From contig OX639973.1 of the NCBI GenBank assembly GCA_951828385.1, positions 620,001 through 684,000 of the forward strand: a DNA stretch of 64,000 nt, given 5' to 3'. Positions within the stretch are counted from its first letter, which is position 1. Each line of letters opens with the position of its first letter. Positions 16,914 to 24,729 of this stretch are shown in pieces. Source of the DNA: an uncultured Poribacteria bacterium (GTDB taxonomy: Bacteria; Poribacteria; WGA-4E; WGA-3G). Under the pieces are notes generated by a model. That model saw only the letters and a list, made by a program, of their open reading frames with translations. It was not told the origin of the DNA and ran no database searches. A program made the position numbers and the translations under genes.

Positions 16914-17807
16914 TTACGAGTCAGGAAAACGTAAAATCCGTTTCGCATTTCCGCCCATAATGTCAGCCAGTTCTGCTTCAGATAAATTGGGTAGCAATTC
17001 TTCTATAACTGTCGTCAGTTTACCGTACCCCGGTTCTTCCAATATCCATGGAAAATCGGTTGCCCACATCAATCGTTTCGCGCCAAAGCCACCCAAAAGA
17101 CCATGGTGCCATCCCGCCAAATCTTTATAGGGAAATTCTTCCTTGCTAAAGGCGTACTGACCGGAGAGATGCACATTAACATTTTCAAAGCGCGCGAGGC
17201 GATAGGTCGTGTGCATAAAAAGGTTGTAACCTGTCACCTGAACCTGGGGTCTCCCGAATGCGTCCCAACTGAATTTGCCTGCGCCTGGGCACACAGCGAG
17301 ATGGTTTAGCACAATCCGTACTTGTGGGAATGCTTCTATCAGGTATGGCAAGAGATGTGCATTGATAGCGTTCGGATAGAGCCACAACACATAATCGCGT
17401 TCAGCAGCACACTCCCAGATCGGATACGCCGCGAACTCGCGGACATCCATTTTTGCGAAAATATCACGCGGTCCTCCGAATGTCGAGAACCGGAATCCGA
17501 TAATCCCAGTGTTATCTGTGAGTTCCGCCATGTGGTCAGCAGGGTTCGGATGCCCCTCTGGGACCAATCCAATTCCTAAAAATCGGTTTGGATATTCTTT
17601 GAGACAGCGCAGCAGGTAACGATGGTTTGCTATGCTCGCGCCTGCCATTTGGACAAGGACTGCCTGATCGATCTGATGTTTTTCCATCTCGTCTAAGAGC
17701 TTTTCGACAGGTTCTTCCCGTTCCGCGGGCCAAATGTCTGATATCTCCCTCGGAAACTCGGCGGAGGCTTTTGTGAATACGTGCAGATGCGCGTCAATTC
17801 GTGGCAT
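16914..17807 (-). CDS. Amidohydrolase-2 family metal-dependent hydrolase
   Basis: A 297-residue TIM-barrel hydrolase that begins MPRIDAHLHVF, with the HxH metal ligands at residues 7 and 9. Later ligands include the histidine in IVLNHLAV and the aspartate in LMWATDFPW. The family cleaves lactones or decarboxylates (for example 2-pyrone-4,6-dicarboxylate lactonase and relatives); the substrate here is unknown. An AAAGGAGC site precedes the ATG. It is the third gene of a minus-strand group with a D-threonine-aldolase-like enzyme and a PhyH dioxygenase, suggesting a small catabolic pathway. Confidence 0.85.
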   Translation of the reverse strand: MPRIDAHLHVFTKASAEFPREISDIWPAEREEPVEKLLDEMEKHQIDQAVLVQMAGASIANHRYLLRCLKEYPNRFLGIGLVPEGHPNPADHMAELTDNTGIIGFRFSTFGGPRDIFAKMDVREFAAYPIWECAAERDYVLWLYPNAINAHLLPYLIEAFPQVRIVLNHLAVCPGAGKFSWDAFGRPQVQVTGYNLFMHTTYRLARFENVNVHLSGQYAFSKEEFPYKDLAGWHHGLLGGFGAKRLMWATDFPWILEEPGYGKLTTVIEELLPNLSEAELADIMGGNAKRILRFPDS

Positions 17808-17826
17808 TATGATACCGCTCCTTTGA

Positions 17827-18543
17827 TTAGCCGTCTAAGCTAAACAATTTACGACGTTCTGGAGTCTGGCAATAGTCTGAAATGGATGCAAACTGTTCGG
17901 GTCCAATGCGACCGGGTGTCCGTTTCTCGTAGATCAGGATAATCGATTTACGCGGTGTATCGGAGTGATTATCCATTGAAACGTGCCATCCGCAGGAATT
18001 GAACATAATCGCTGTGCCTGCTTTACCCGGAAAGGTCTTATGTCCGGTCATGCTCTCTTGCCGCATCGGGCGCGTGTAGGGCCCCGAATCGGGTTTATGA
18101 CTGCCCGGCACAAAGCCGAATTCGCCACTTCCAGGCTCGACATCGTTGACGTAGATTTGTACCTTAATGTGGAGTGGGTTGCTCTGTCCTACATCAGGGT
18201 GCCAGCCGGTATAACTCACGGGCCACGGTGCCACCGTCCGAACCTGTGGTCCCAATAGGATCAGGTCGTGGTCGGTGAACGCCATCAACGCCCCATAATA
18301 ACTTGGATAGTCAATAATATCAATGAAAACCGGGTCTTTTTCAAGTGGATTCGGGATGTCATAGAAGGTTGCGACGGCATCCCCTGCTTCGACTCTATCC
18401 AGCCATTCCGCTTTGCATGCGTCAGCCCAATAGTCGAAAGCGTTTTGAAGTCGCTTGAGATCCTCTCCCTGAATTGCATTTTCAAAGACAAGGTACCCTT
18501 CTGCTTCCCATTGTGCTTTTTGCTCGGGTGTCGGTAGAATCAT
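17827..18543 (-). CDS. Phytanoyl-CoA dioxygenase (PhyH) family protein
   Basis: A 238-residue Fe(II)/2-oxoglutarate oxygenase. The iron-binding HxD is WHPD (His115, Asp117) and the distal histidine is in SCGWHVSM (His187). An arginine in TPRKS could bind 2-oxoglutarate. The motif GSGEFGFVPGSHK between them is typical of PhyH proteins. The natural substrate is unknown; the family is strongly expanded in Poribacteria and sponge symbionts. It lies 19 bases before the amidohydrolase gene and 48 bases after the aldolase-like gene, all on the same strand. Confidence 0.88.
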   Translation of the reverse strand: MILPTPEQKAQWEAEGYLVFENAIQGEDLKRLQNAFDYWADACKAEWLDRVEAGDAVATFYDIPNPLEKDPVFIDIIDYPSYYGALMAFTDHDLILLGPQVRTVAPWPVSYTGWHPDVGQSNPLHIKVQIYVNDVEPGSGEFGFVPGSHKPDSGPYTRPMRQESMTGHKTFPGKAGTAIMFNSCGWHVSMDNHSDTPRKSIILIYEKRTPGRIGPEQFASISDYCQTPERRKLFSLDG

Positions 18544-18591
18544 GATTTACCCTCTTAATTGAAAAAACTATTGTTATACACTTGCGCTGAA

Positions 18592-19635
18592 CTAAAAAAC
18601 TTTGCCTCTACCGGCGATTTGCCAGACGGCTTCAACTTGATCGCCGCGTAGACCTACGAGTTTGTCGTGAAGATTGCTCGTCATGCCTTGATGTAGCGGG
18701 ATAACCGAGAGCTGCTCACCCACCTTAAATCGGTGTGAACATTCACTGACATCGACATGCCCGTGTTCAACGGACATACCATAAATTTTCGCGTCGGGAT
18801 GTTCAATGATATGCCCATAAGGCGTTGGTGGATAACTGGTAAAAGTCTTCATCCCACCGTCAATGATAATCCGATCAGGCGTTGGTGTGCTGACAACGGT
18901 TACGATCACGCGTAAGACGCACCGCTCAGGTGTTAGCATATCTGAATTACCGATGCGGGTCATGCCTTCGTAGACGTAAGATCCGCTACGGGTTTCTGTA
19001 CAGCCGATTTCCTTCGATGCTGCTTCAGAACCCGTGCCACCACCACTGATGATGTTTATAGGAATGCCATCGCTTGAGAGCAAGTCAAGCGTTTCTTCGA
19101 TAAATGGCTTCGCTCTCATGTTGCTTGGATACGTCATGATACCTTGGAAATCAATGCCTTGCATTTCCATAATCTGTTGCGCGAGGCGTTGGGCTGCTTG
19201 CGGCGATTGCACACCACAGCGTCCACTTCCGGTATCAAGTTCCACGATAACAGGCACAACACAACTGTCAGCAATTGCTTGTTGAGAGATACCGGTTGCG
19301 GTCTCCTCTGAATCGAGTGCGACGGTAATTCGCGCGCGTTGGACGAGTGCAGTTAACCGTTTCAGTTTCGGTTTCCCGACGATGTTATATGGGATAAGGA
19401 TGTTGTCAACGCCTGCATCCACCATCACCTCGGCTTCACCCAATTTCTGACAGGTGATACCTTGGGAACCGGCGGCGATTTGCAGTTTAGCGATTTCTGG
19501 CACCTTATGCGTTTTGGTGTGAACACGTAGCGGAATGCCGAGTTGTTGACAGTGCTGTGCCATTCCATCTATGTTCTGTTCAAGTACGTCCAAATCCGCG
19601 ACAAGCGTTGGGGTATCTAAGACAGCGATGTTCAT
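18592..19635 (-). CDS. D-threonine aldolase-like PLP enzyme (alanine racemase fold, DSD1 family)
   Basis: A 347-residue fold-type III PLP enzyme. The PLP lysine lies in VHTKTHK (residues 38-44), and the metal site is probably EHGHVDVS near the C-terminus. The family includes D-threonine aldolase and D-serine dehydratase; which amino acid is used here is unclear. I prefer the ATG at 19635 because GAGGA lies five bases before it; an in-frame ATG seven codons upstream lacks such a site. It is the first gene of a three-gene set with PhyH and amidohydrolase genes. Confidence 0.85.
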   Translation of the reverse strand: MNIAVLDTPTLVADLDVLEQNIDGMAQHCQQLGIPLRVHTKTHKVPEIAKLQIAAGSQGITCQKLGEAEVMVDAGVDNILIPYNIVGKPKLKRLTALVQRARITVALDSEETATGISQQAIADSCVVPVIVELDTGSGRCGVQSPQAAQRLAQQIMEMQGIDFQGIMTYPSNMRAKPFIEETLDLLSSDGIPINIISGGGTGSEAASKEIGCTETRSGSYVYEGMTRIGNSDMLTPERCVLRVIVTVVSTPTPDRIIIDGGMKTFTSYPPTPYGHIIEHPDAKIYGMSVEHGHVDVSECSHRFKVGEQLSVIPLHQGMTSNLHDKLVGLRGDQVEAVWQIAGRGKVF

Positions 19636-19847
19636 TATGTTCCTCGTGATGGACATTTATGAGCAGCAATTTATGTCAAATAGGTCTCTGCGCTTAATTT
19701 ACCCGTTGTGCACTTTTCTGTCAAGTAGTTCGTACCACAGCAGTTTATCCTTGATATTTTCTCCAACATGGATACAATAGATACACTTTACAGGCGCGAC
19801 ACAGTCTGAGATATAGGTATAACTTTCTCTGAGGAGTATCTAAATAA

Positions 19848-20438
19848 TTGAAACGATTAATTGTAGGGATAACAGGCGCGAGCGCAGGGGTCTATGGGGT
19901 ACGCCTGCTTGAAGTTCTCACGCAGCATGAGGATATAGAGGTACATTTGACGATTTCTGCATCGGGTGCGCGTGCGCTGTCGGAAGAACTTCAGATCGAG
20001 ATAGACCTCAATAATTTTGAACTGAAGTCGCTTATTGGCATCTCCTCGCCGCGAGTTGTTTACCACCATGAATCAGACATTGCTGCACCGATTGCCAGCG
20101 GCTCTTTTCGCACTGAGGGGATGATTGTGGTGCCGTGTAGCATGGGAAGTCTCGCTTCTATTGCCGGAGGTATCTCACGGAACCTTATCCAACGCGCCGC
20201 GGATGTGTGTATCAAGGAGCGGCGTAAACTTGTACTTGTGCCGCGCGAGACTCCGTTAAGTTCGATTCATTTAGAAAATATGCTTAAGTTGTCGCGTATG
20301 GGGGTCTGCGTGTTACCTGCGATGCCGGGGTTCTACCACTTTCCAAAGAATGTTGATGATCTGCTCAACTTTGTTGTGACCAAAATTCTTGATCAGTTTG
20401 GGATAGATACAAAACTGATTCAGCGGTGGAAAGAATAG
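19848..20438 (+). CDS. ubiX: UbiX/Pad1-type flavin prenyltransferase
   Basis: A 196-residue flavoprotein with the diagnostic start KRLIVGITGASAGVYGVRLL and the later blocks VVPCSMGSLASIAGG and LVPRETPLSSIHLENM. UbiX attaches a dimethylallyl group to FMN to make the cofactor of UbiD-type decarboxylases. No ubiD lies in this window. The start is TTG, with GAGGAG 11 bases upstream. It stands alone and converges with the large LRR gene downstream, with a perfect hairpin in between. Confidence 0.92.
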   Translation: MKRLIVGITGASAGVYGVRLLEVLTQHEDIEVHLTISASGARALSEELQIEIDLNNFELKSLIGISSPRVVYHHESDIAAPIASGSFRTEGMIVVPCSMGSLASIAGGISRNLIQRAADVCIKERRKLVLVPRETPLSSIHLENMLKLSRMGVCVLPAMPGFYHFPKNVDDLLNFVVTKILDQFGIDTKLIQRWKE

Positions 20439-20536
20439 GCACCCATCTTAAAGTCCGTCTGATAAGGGGATTTAGGGGGTATAGTGAATCCTAAAAATAA
20501 ATAGACATCTTTGTAGCATAACCTGTTAGGTTGTGC

Positions 20537-20569
20537 CAGTCTGAATGCCTGTCATAGGCATTCAGACTG
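20537..20569. repeat. Perfect 14-bp inverted repeat between convergent genes
   Basis: CAGTCTGAATGCCT (20537-20550) and AGGCATTCAGACTG (20556-20569) form a perfect stem with a GTCAT loop. It has no T-run on either strand, so it is more like an extragenic palindrome than a classic terminator. It may still end transcription of ubiX and of the convergent LRR gene. Confidence 0.6.
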
Positions 20570-20660
20570 TTTGAGTGTGCCCAATTAATTATAGATTTTA
20601 CTATAAGATACGGAAATAACCACAACGAACCGCGAGGAACTATAAAAAAATCATTTGATA

Positions 20661-23600
20661 CTATTTGAGGATAACCATCTTTCGCAGAAATGACAAATTG
20701 TCTGCCCGCAATTGATAAAAATAGACACCGCTTGCGACAGGTTCACCAACAGTGTTTTTGCCATCCCAATGTGCGGCACGCCTTCTACCTATGTAATATC
20801 CCGCAGCCTGATGCCCTAAATTTAACATCCGAACCAACTGCCCATTCGCAGCATAGATAGCGATTTTCACGTCCGCGGGTTGTTCCAATTGATAAGGTAT
20901 CCATGTCTCTGGATTGAACGGATTTGGATAGTTGTGGAATAAAGCTGTCCCTTCTGGGATAAGTGTTGGTGCAGCAGGTTGTCCTTCGACAACAATGAAC
21001 ATTTCAATAGGCGGAGAAACAATTGGCTTACCGGTACTCGAACCAGCTCGGAAGTTACGGAGCGTCACGCGCGTCCCTCCGCTTGCGAGTGCGGTGAACT
21101 GGATCGAAAGGAGGGTACCTTGATCGCTGACCCCGCCTCGTGAGGTCCTCACGGTTCTTAAACCGGTAATCCTGCCTCGCGTATTCTGAATCGTGCCTTC
21201 TTGGAAGCGGGTACTTCCGCCCACCTGTTTAAGAAAATCCCCTTCGCTGACCTTGTTTGCTTTCAGCACAGTGGGATCAAAGGTAATATCGGTTTGCCAA
21301 CCGGCTAAATCGGTGATGTCCGCTGTCTTGAGGTGGACGGTAAACGTTGTGTCGACCTCAATCCGCGTAGTATCTGTGGAAATCGAGAATCCAGAGTCAG
21401 GTGCTAACACCGTATATTCGGCATCAGGGGTAAACCCAAAAAAGCCTCTCCACGCCCAATTCGCATTGCGAATAGCAACCAACAGAACGTTTTTCCCTTG
21501 TTTCAACCTGACAGGGAAAAATTCCTCGTAACTGTGATACTCACTACGATCATTCTCACGAACCAACGCTCCGTTAAGCCAAACCTTATAACCCGCGGCG
21601 CCACCCGCGAGCATTGTCGTCCGCTGTTCCCTGTTCACATTCAAAACAATAGAGCCATACACTACCTGGTCTGTTCTCGCGTCATCTGTTTCAGCACCGA
21701 TGGCATCCAGCATTTTATTAATATTGTTCCCATGTTCGGTATCAATTTTATGGGAGGTCCACACGCGACTGCCGACGGGTGCTCCCGCCGTTACGCCATC
21801 GGTCGCAACTTTCAACGTTGTCACTTTTCCGCCGCTTGCTCGGGCAAGCAAATCCCTACTCTCATAAAAACCTTCCCCTGGCACCATCACCCACAACCAC
21901 GGACCTGTTAGTTTCGGACCCTCTATGGGGAACCCTGGGTTGTCAACCGAGACGATAGAGGTTTTCTCAGATAATTTTTCTAACGGTGAAAAATCCGATA
22001 TCGCGTTGTTGTAGAGATTAAGGTGTTCCAAGCGAGTTAACCCCGCCAGGGACGACACATCTGAGATGCTGTTGTTTCTAAGATTCAAAAATTTCAAATC
22101 TGTTAACTTTGCAAGGGGCGATACGTCCGATATAAGGTTAGACTCAAGGTGCAAATCGGTCAAACCTGTTAACCCCGCCAAGGGCGATACATCTGCTATC
22201 GAGTTATCGTTGAGCACTAACGATGTCACTTGCGCTAACCCCGCTAAGCCAGAAATATCCGAGATACCGGAGCCAAAAATTTCCAATCGCCTCAGTGCTT
22301 TTAATCCTTGCAGAGACGGAAGGGTTTTTATCGACCTATCATCGCCAAATGTTATCCGTTGGAGTCTGGGCAACTTTGCTAATGGAGAGAAATCTGAAAT
22401 GGCAGTGCGTGTAGCAGTGAGGTCTCTCAAAGGAAATATGCCAGCAAGCGGCGAAACGTCGGAGACAGGATTGCCATCAAGCCCTATCCGGTTCAGCGAC
22501 ACTAACGCTTTCAGTGGTGATAAATCGGTAATGGTGTTCTCCTCAAGCCCCAGCTGGCGCACATTAATCAAACGCGCCAGTGGTGAGACATCAGTTATCC
22601 TATTCCCGGCCAAATGGATGTCATGCAGGCTTATCAAGTCCGCCAATGGTGATAAATCCGATATTGCATTGTGCCGCAACACTATCCGTTCCAACTTCGT
22701 CGCATACGCAAGTCCTGTCAAATCGGTGATGCTGGCTCCATCGGCTTCAAGCTGCGTTAAGTTCGCGAGATCCGCCTTCGCAATTAATTCATCCGGTGCC
22801 TTACCGAGTGCTTCGGCAATCACTGCATGCAGATTCACGTCGGGAATCAGCTCAGAAAACGGTGTTAGGGGCGATATGGAAACTGGTATCTCGGGGACGA
22901 CACAATCATCACCATATAAGCAAGCAACAACTGCCTCAAAGCTCGAGGTCCATGCGTCACGCTGCACATTTCCATCATCAATGAGCAGACTCGCCAACCC
23001 TAAGTTCTGTAAACTTGGGTTCTCCTCTATCTTGGCACGCAGCACCTCTGTTTCTAAACCTAAAGCCGCCGCAGCGTGAGCCGCATCCAACGGATCATAT
23101 TGAAACCTTTCAGAGAGAAACTGAACGGGCTCTGCGCCGTCAACGCCAAACGCATTACCCGTCGCTTCAAGTGCTTCCTTGAAATATTGCGTATCACTAT
23201 CCAAGTGCTCGTCCATCACGGCTTGGGGGACATACAAACGCAACACCTGCTCCTTGTTAAAAGGAGGATCTACCTTGTTCTCAGCATCCGCACGCACCTC
23301 ATCTTCAAACCGCTGCATCCCCTTTGCATGGCAACCGATACACGATAGCCCCGTTCGCACAGTAGGATCTCTCGCCGCCGGGTTGGAAACGATCTCTATT
23401 GGTGCCGCGTCTATCCGGTTCCCGTCGGCATCCGTGATATAGTATGCTTGTAAACCGTTGGGGAGATTGAAAACGATCTCACCGCCATCATGTCTAAAGG
23501 AAAGTGGATTGATAAAGACATTCTGTATTTCCGCGCTTCCCGCGAAGTCGTAACTTTTCCAATATGCCCCGTACGGAGACGTGTGACGTTCCACAACGCG

Positions 23601-24530
23601 ATTATGCTGCGACACATCTGAATCGTTGAACCCCGCACGCCATACCTTCCGCCCCGGGTAACGCTGGAGGTTCTGGGCAACGTTTATCCCCAACTTCCGC
23701 TCAAGTTCACGATCGGTTGTTGGCAGATCCAGAATGTCGTGATACAGCGGCGGCAGCGAGGCTGTCGCAAGAAACCAATCCACGTGGACAAACGGCACTT
23801 CACACGCCATCTCTTCGCGGAGGTGCGTTAGTTTCGCGTGGAGCCCGGCTTTCAGCTCGGCATCATATTCGATGCCATAAGGATAAATATTCTCAAGCTG
23901 TGTCCAGACATCGAGTCGATCCCAGTCATAATCGCCTAAGTCGATGTAGAAGATTGTCTCCTGTTCATCAATAGGTTGTGGATTGGTAATATCTCTCACC
24001 CAAGAGAGACTATTCACCAGTTTCGAGAGTGCGGCCCAATAATCACCAAGTGTCTTCGGACTTTCACCAGCGTTATAGAGGTGCGTTATTGTAAAATAGC
24101 GGGCGAAGGGACGATCGAAGGAATCCAGTGTTTCCAGATGCCGCTGGATAGCCGTGAGCATCGTATCGGTCGTAATGAAGTTGACCTCGTGCTGGCTCTC
24201 CCAACTCGGTGCCCCTGCTTGAATCCAGTCGTGGATGGTCCGAATCGTGGCTTCGGAAAGAGGGTCTGCGTTAAAGGGCATCCGTTTTGCTGGATCGTCT
24301 TCAAGAAGCCGTGTATAGAGTTCGGATTCATCAGGTTTTTCTCGGACGACCACCCCGGAATCAATTAAGTTTTCTGCCGATTCAATCAGAGGTTCGTGGC
24401 AAATGAGACAGTTTTGTTTCAAGATAGCGTCCGCGTCTTGCGCCAGGGTTTGTTGTGCATCAGCCGTTGAAAATCCAAGTGCAATGAATGTTAAGAAAGC
24501 GAAGTAACAGTATTTGATAAGTTTCATCAT
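20661..24530 (-). CDS. Large secreted cytochrome-LRR-cohesin protein with C-terminal sorting-type domain
   Basis: About 1289 residues. A signal peptide ends near ADAQQ. A c-type haem motif CLICH lies at residues 41-45 and a second, CIGCH, at 397-401, so it is probably a haem-bearing exported protein with a region resembling planctomycete cytochromes. LRRs of the form ISDVSPLAGLTGLTDLHLE run from about 580 to 845. A beta-sandwich module with KVWLNGALV follows (870-1043). A cohesin-like domain (AGWQTDITFDPTVLKANKV) lies at about 1065-1175, and the C-terminus has YPNPFNPETWIPYQL and ends with a FlgD-like fold. The start at 24530 follows AGGAAG; a longer open frame exists. It is adjacent to a dockerin-bearing LRR protein, and probably acts at the cell surface. 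Confidence 0.8.
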   Translation of the reverse strand: MMKLIKYCYFAFLTFIALGFSTADAQQTLAQDADAILKQNCLICHEPLIESAENLIDSGVVVREKPDESELYTRLLEDDPAKRMPFNADPLSEATIRTIHDWIQAGAPSWESQHEVNFITTDTMLTAIQRHLETLDSFDRPFARYFTITHLYNAGESPKTLGDYWAALSKLVNSLSWVRDITNPQPIDEQETIFYIDLGDYDWDRLDVWTQLENIYPYGIEYDAELKAGLHAKLTHLREEMACEVPFVHVDWFLATASLPPLYHDILDLPTTDRELERKLGINVAQNLQRYPGRKVWRAGFNDSDVSQHNRVVERHTSPYGAYWKSYDFAGSAEIQNVFINPLSFRHDGGEIVFNLPNGLQAYYITDADGNRIDAAPIEIVSNPAARDPTVRTGLSCIGCHAKGMQRFEDEVRADAENKVDPPFNKEQVLRLYVPQAVMDEHLDSDTQYFKEALEATGNAFGVDGAEPVQFLSERFQYDPLDAAHAAAALGLETEVLRAKIEENPSLQNLGLASLLIDDGNVQRDAWTSSFEAVVACLYGDDCVVPEIPVSISPLTPFSELIPDVNLHAVIAEALGKAPDELIAKADLANLTQLEADGASITDLTGLAYATKLERIVLRHNAISDLSPLADLISLHDIHLAGNRITDVSPLARLINVRQLGLEENTITDLSPLKALVSLNRIGLDGNPVSDVSPLAGIFPLRDLTATRTAISDFSPLAKLPRLQRITFGDDRSIKTLPSLQGLKALRRLEIFGSGISDISGLAGLAQVTSLVLNDNSIADVSPLAGLTGLTDLHLESNLISDVSPLAKLTDLKFLNLRNNSISDVSSLAGLTRLEHLNLYNNAISDFSPLEKLSEKTSIVSVDNPGFPIEGPKLTGPWLWVMVPGEGFYESRDLLARASGGKVTTLKVATDGVTAGAPVGSRVWTSHKIDTEHGNNINKMLDAIGAETDDARTDQVVYGSIVLNVNREQRTTMLAGGAAGYKVWLNGALVRENDRSEYHSYEEFFPVRLKQGKNVLLVAIRNANWAWRGFFGFTPDAEYTVLAPDSGFSISTDTTRIEVDTTFTVHLKTADITDLAGWQTDITFDPTVLKANKVSEGDFLKQVGGSTRFQEGTIQNTRGRITGLRTVRTSRGGVSDQGTLLSIQFTALASGGTRVTLRNFRAGSSTGKPIVSPPIEMFIVVEGQPAAPTLIPEGTALFHNYPNPFNPETWIPYQLEQPADVKIAIYAANGQLVRMLNLGHQAAGYYIGRRRAAHWDGKNTVGEPVASGVYFYQLRADNLSFLRKMVILK

Positions 24531-24618
24531 TAATCTTCCTATAGTGAACGCCAGTTTGATAATAAATGACATGCGTTCAATAATAGGTCCTTTCTCCTAA
24601 GGTCCACCTTGCGACCCC

Positions 24619-24677
24619 TGTAGCACAAACTTTCCAGTTTGTGTGCTATTGGCGCAAACTGGAAAGTTTGCGCTACA
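24619..24677. repeat. Long inverted repeat (23-bp arms) between the two LRR genes
   Basis: TGTAGCACAAACTTTCCAGTTTG (24619-24641, 23 bases) is mirrored by the arm at 24655-24677 with a single mismatch and a 13-base loop. The shared core AAACTTTCCAGTTT is characteristic. A shorter relative (GTAGCGCAAAC...GTTTGC) lies at 57535-57555. It could act as a transcription or mRNA-stability element between co-directional genes. Confidence 0.6.
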
Positions 24678-24729
24678 ATATGCTTTTATCAAACTCACGT
24701 TATAGTGAAATCAATACGCAAAGAGATTC

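Noticed and set aside
9968-20438. UbiA and UbiX as one quinone-biosynthesis operon
   Set aside because: They are 9 kb apart on opposite strands with unrelated neighbours, and no ubiD or other quinone gene is present.
22066-23079. Long open frame on the plus strand within the large LRR gene
   Set aside because: It is antisense to the LRR repeats and its amino-acid pattern is only a mirror of the repeats. No ribosome site or family match supports it.
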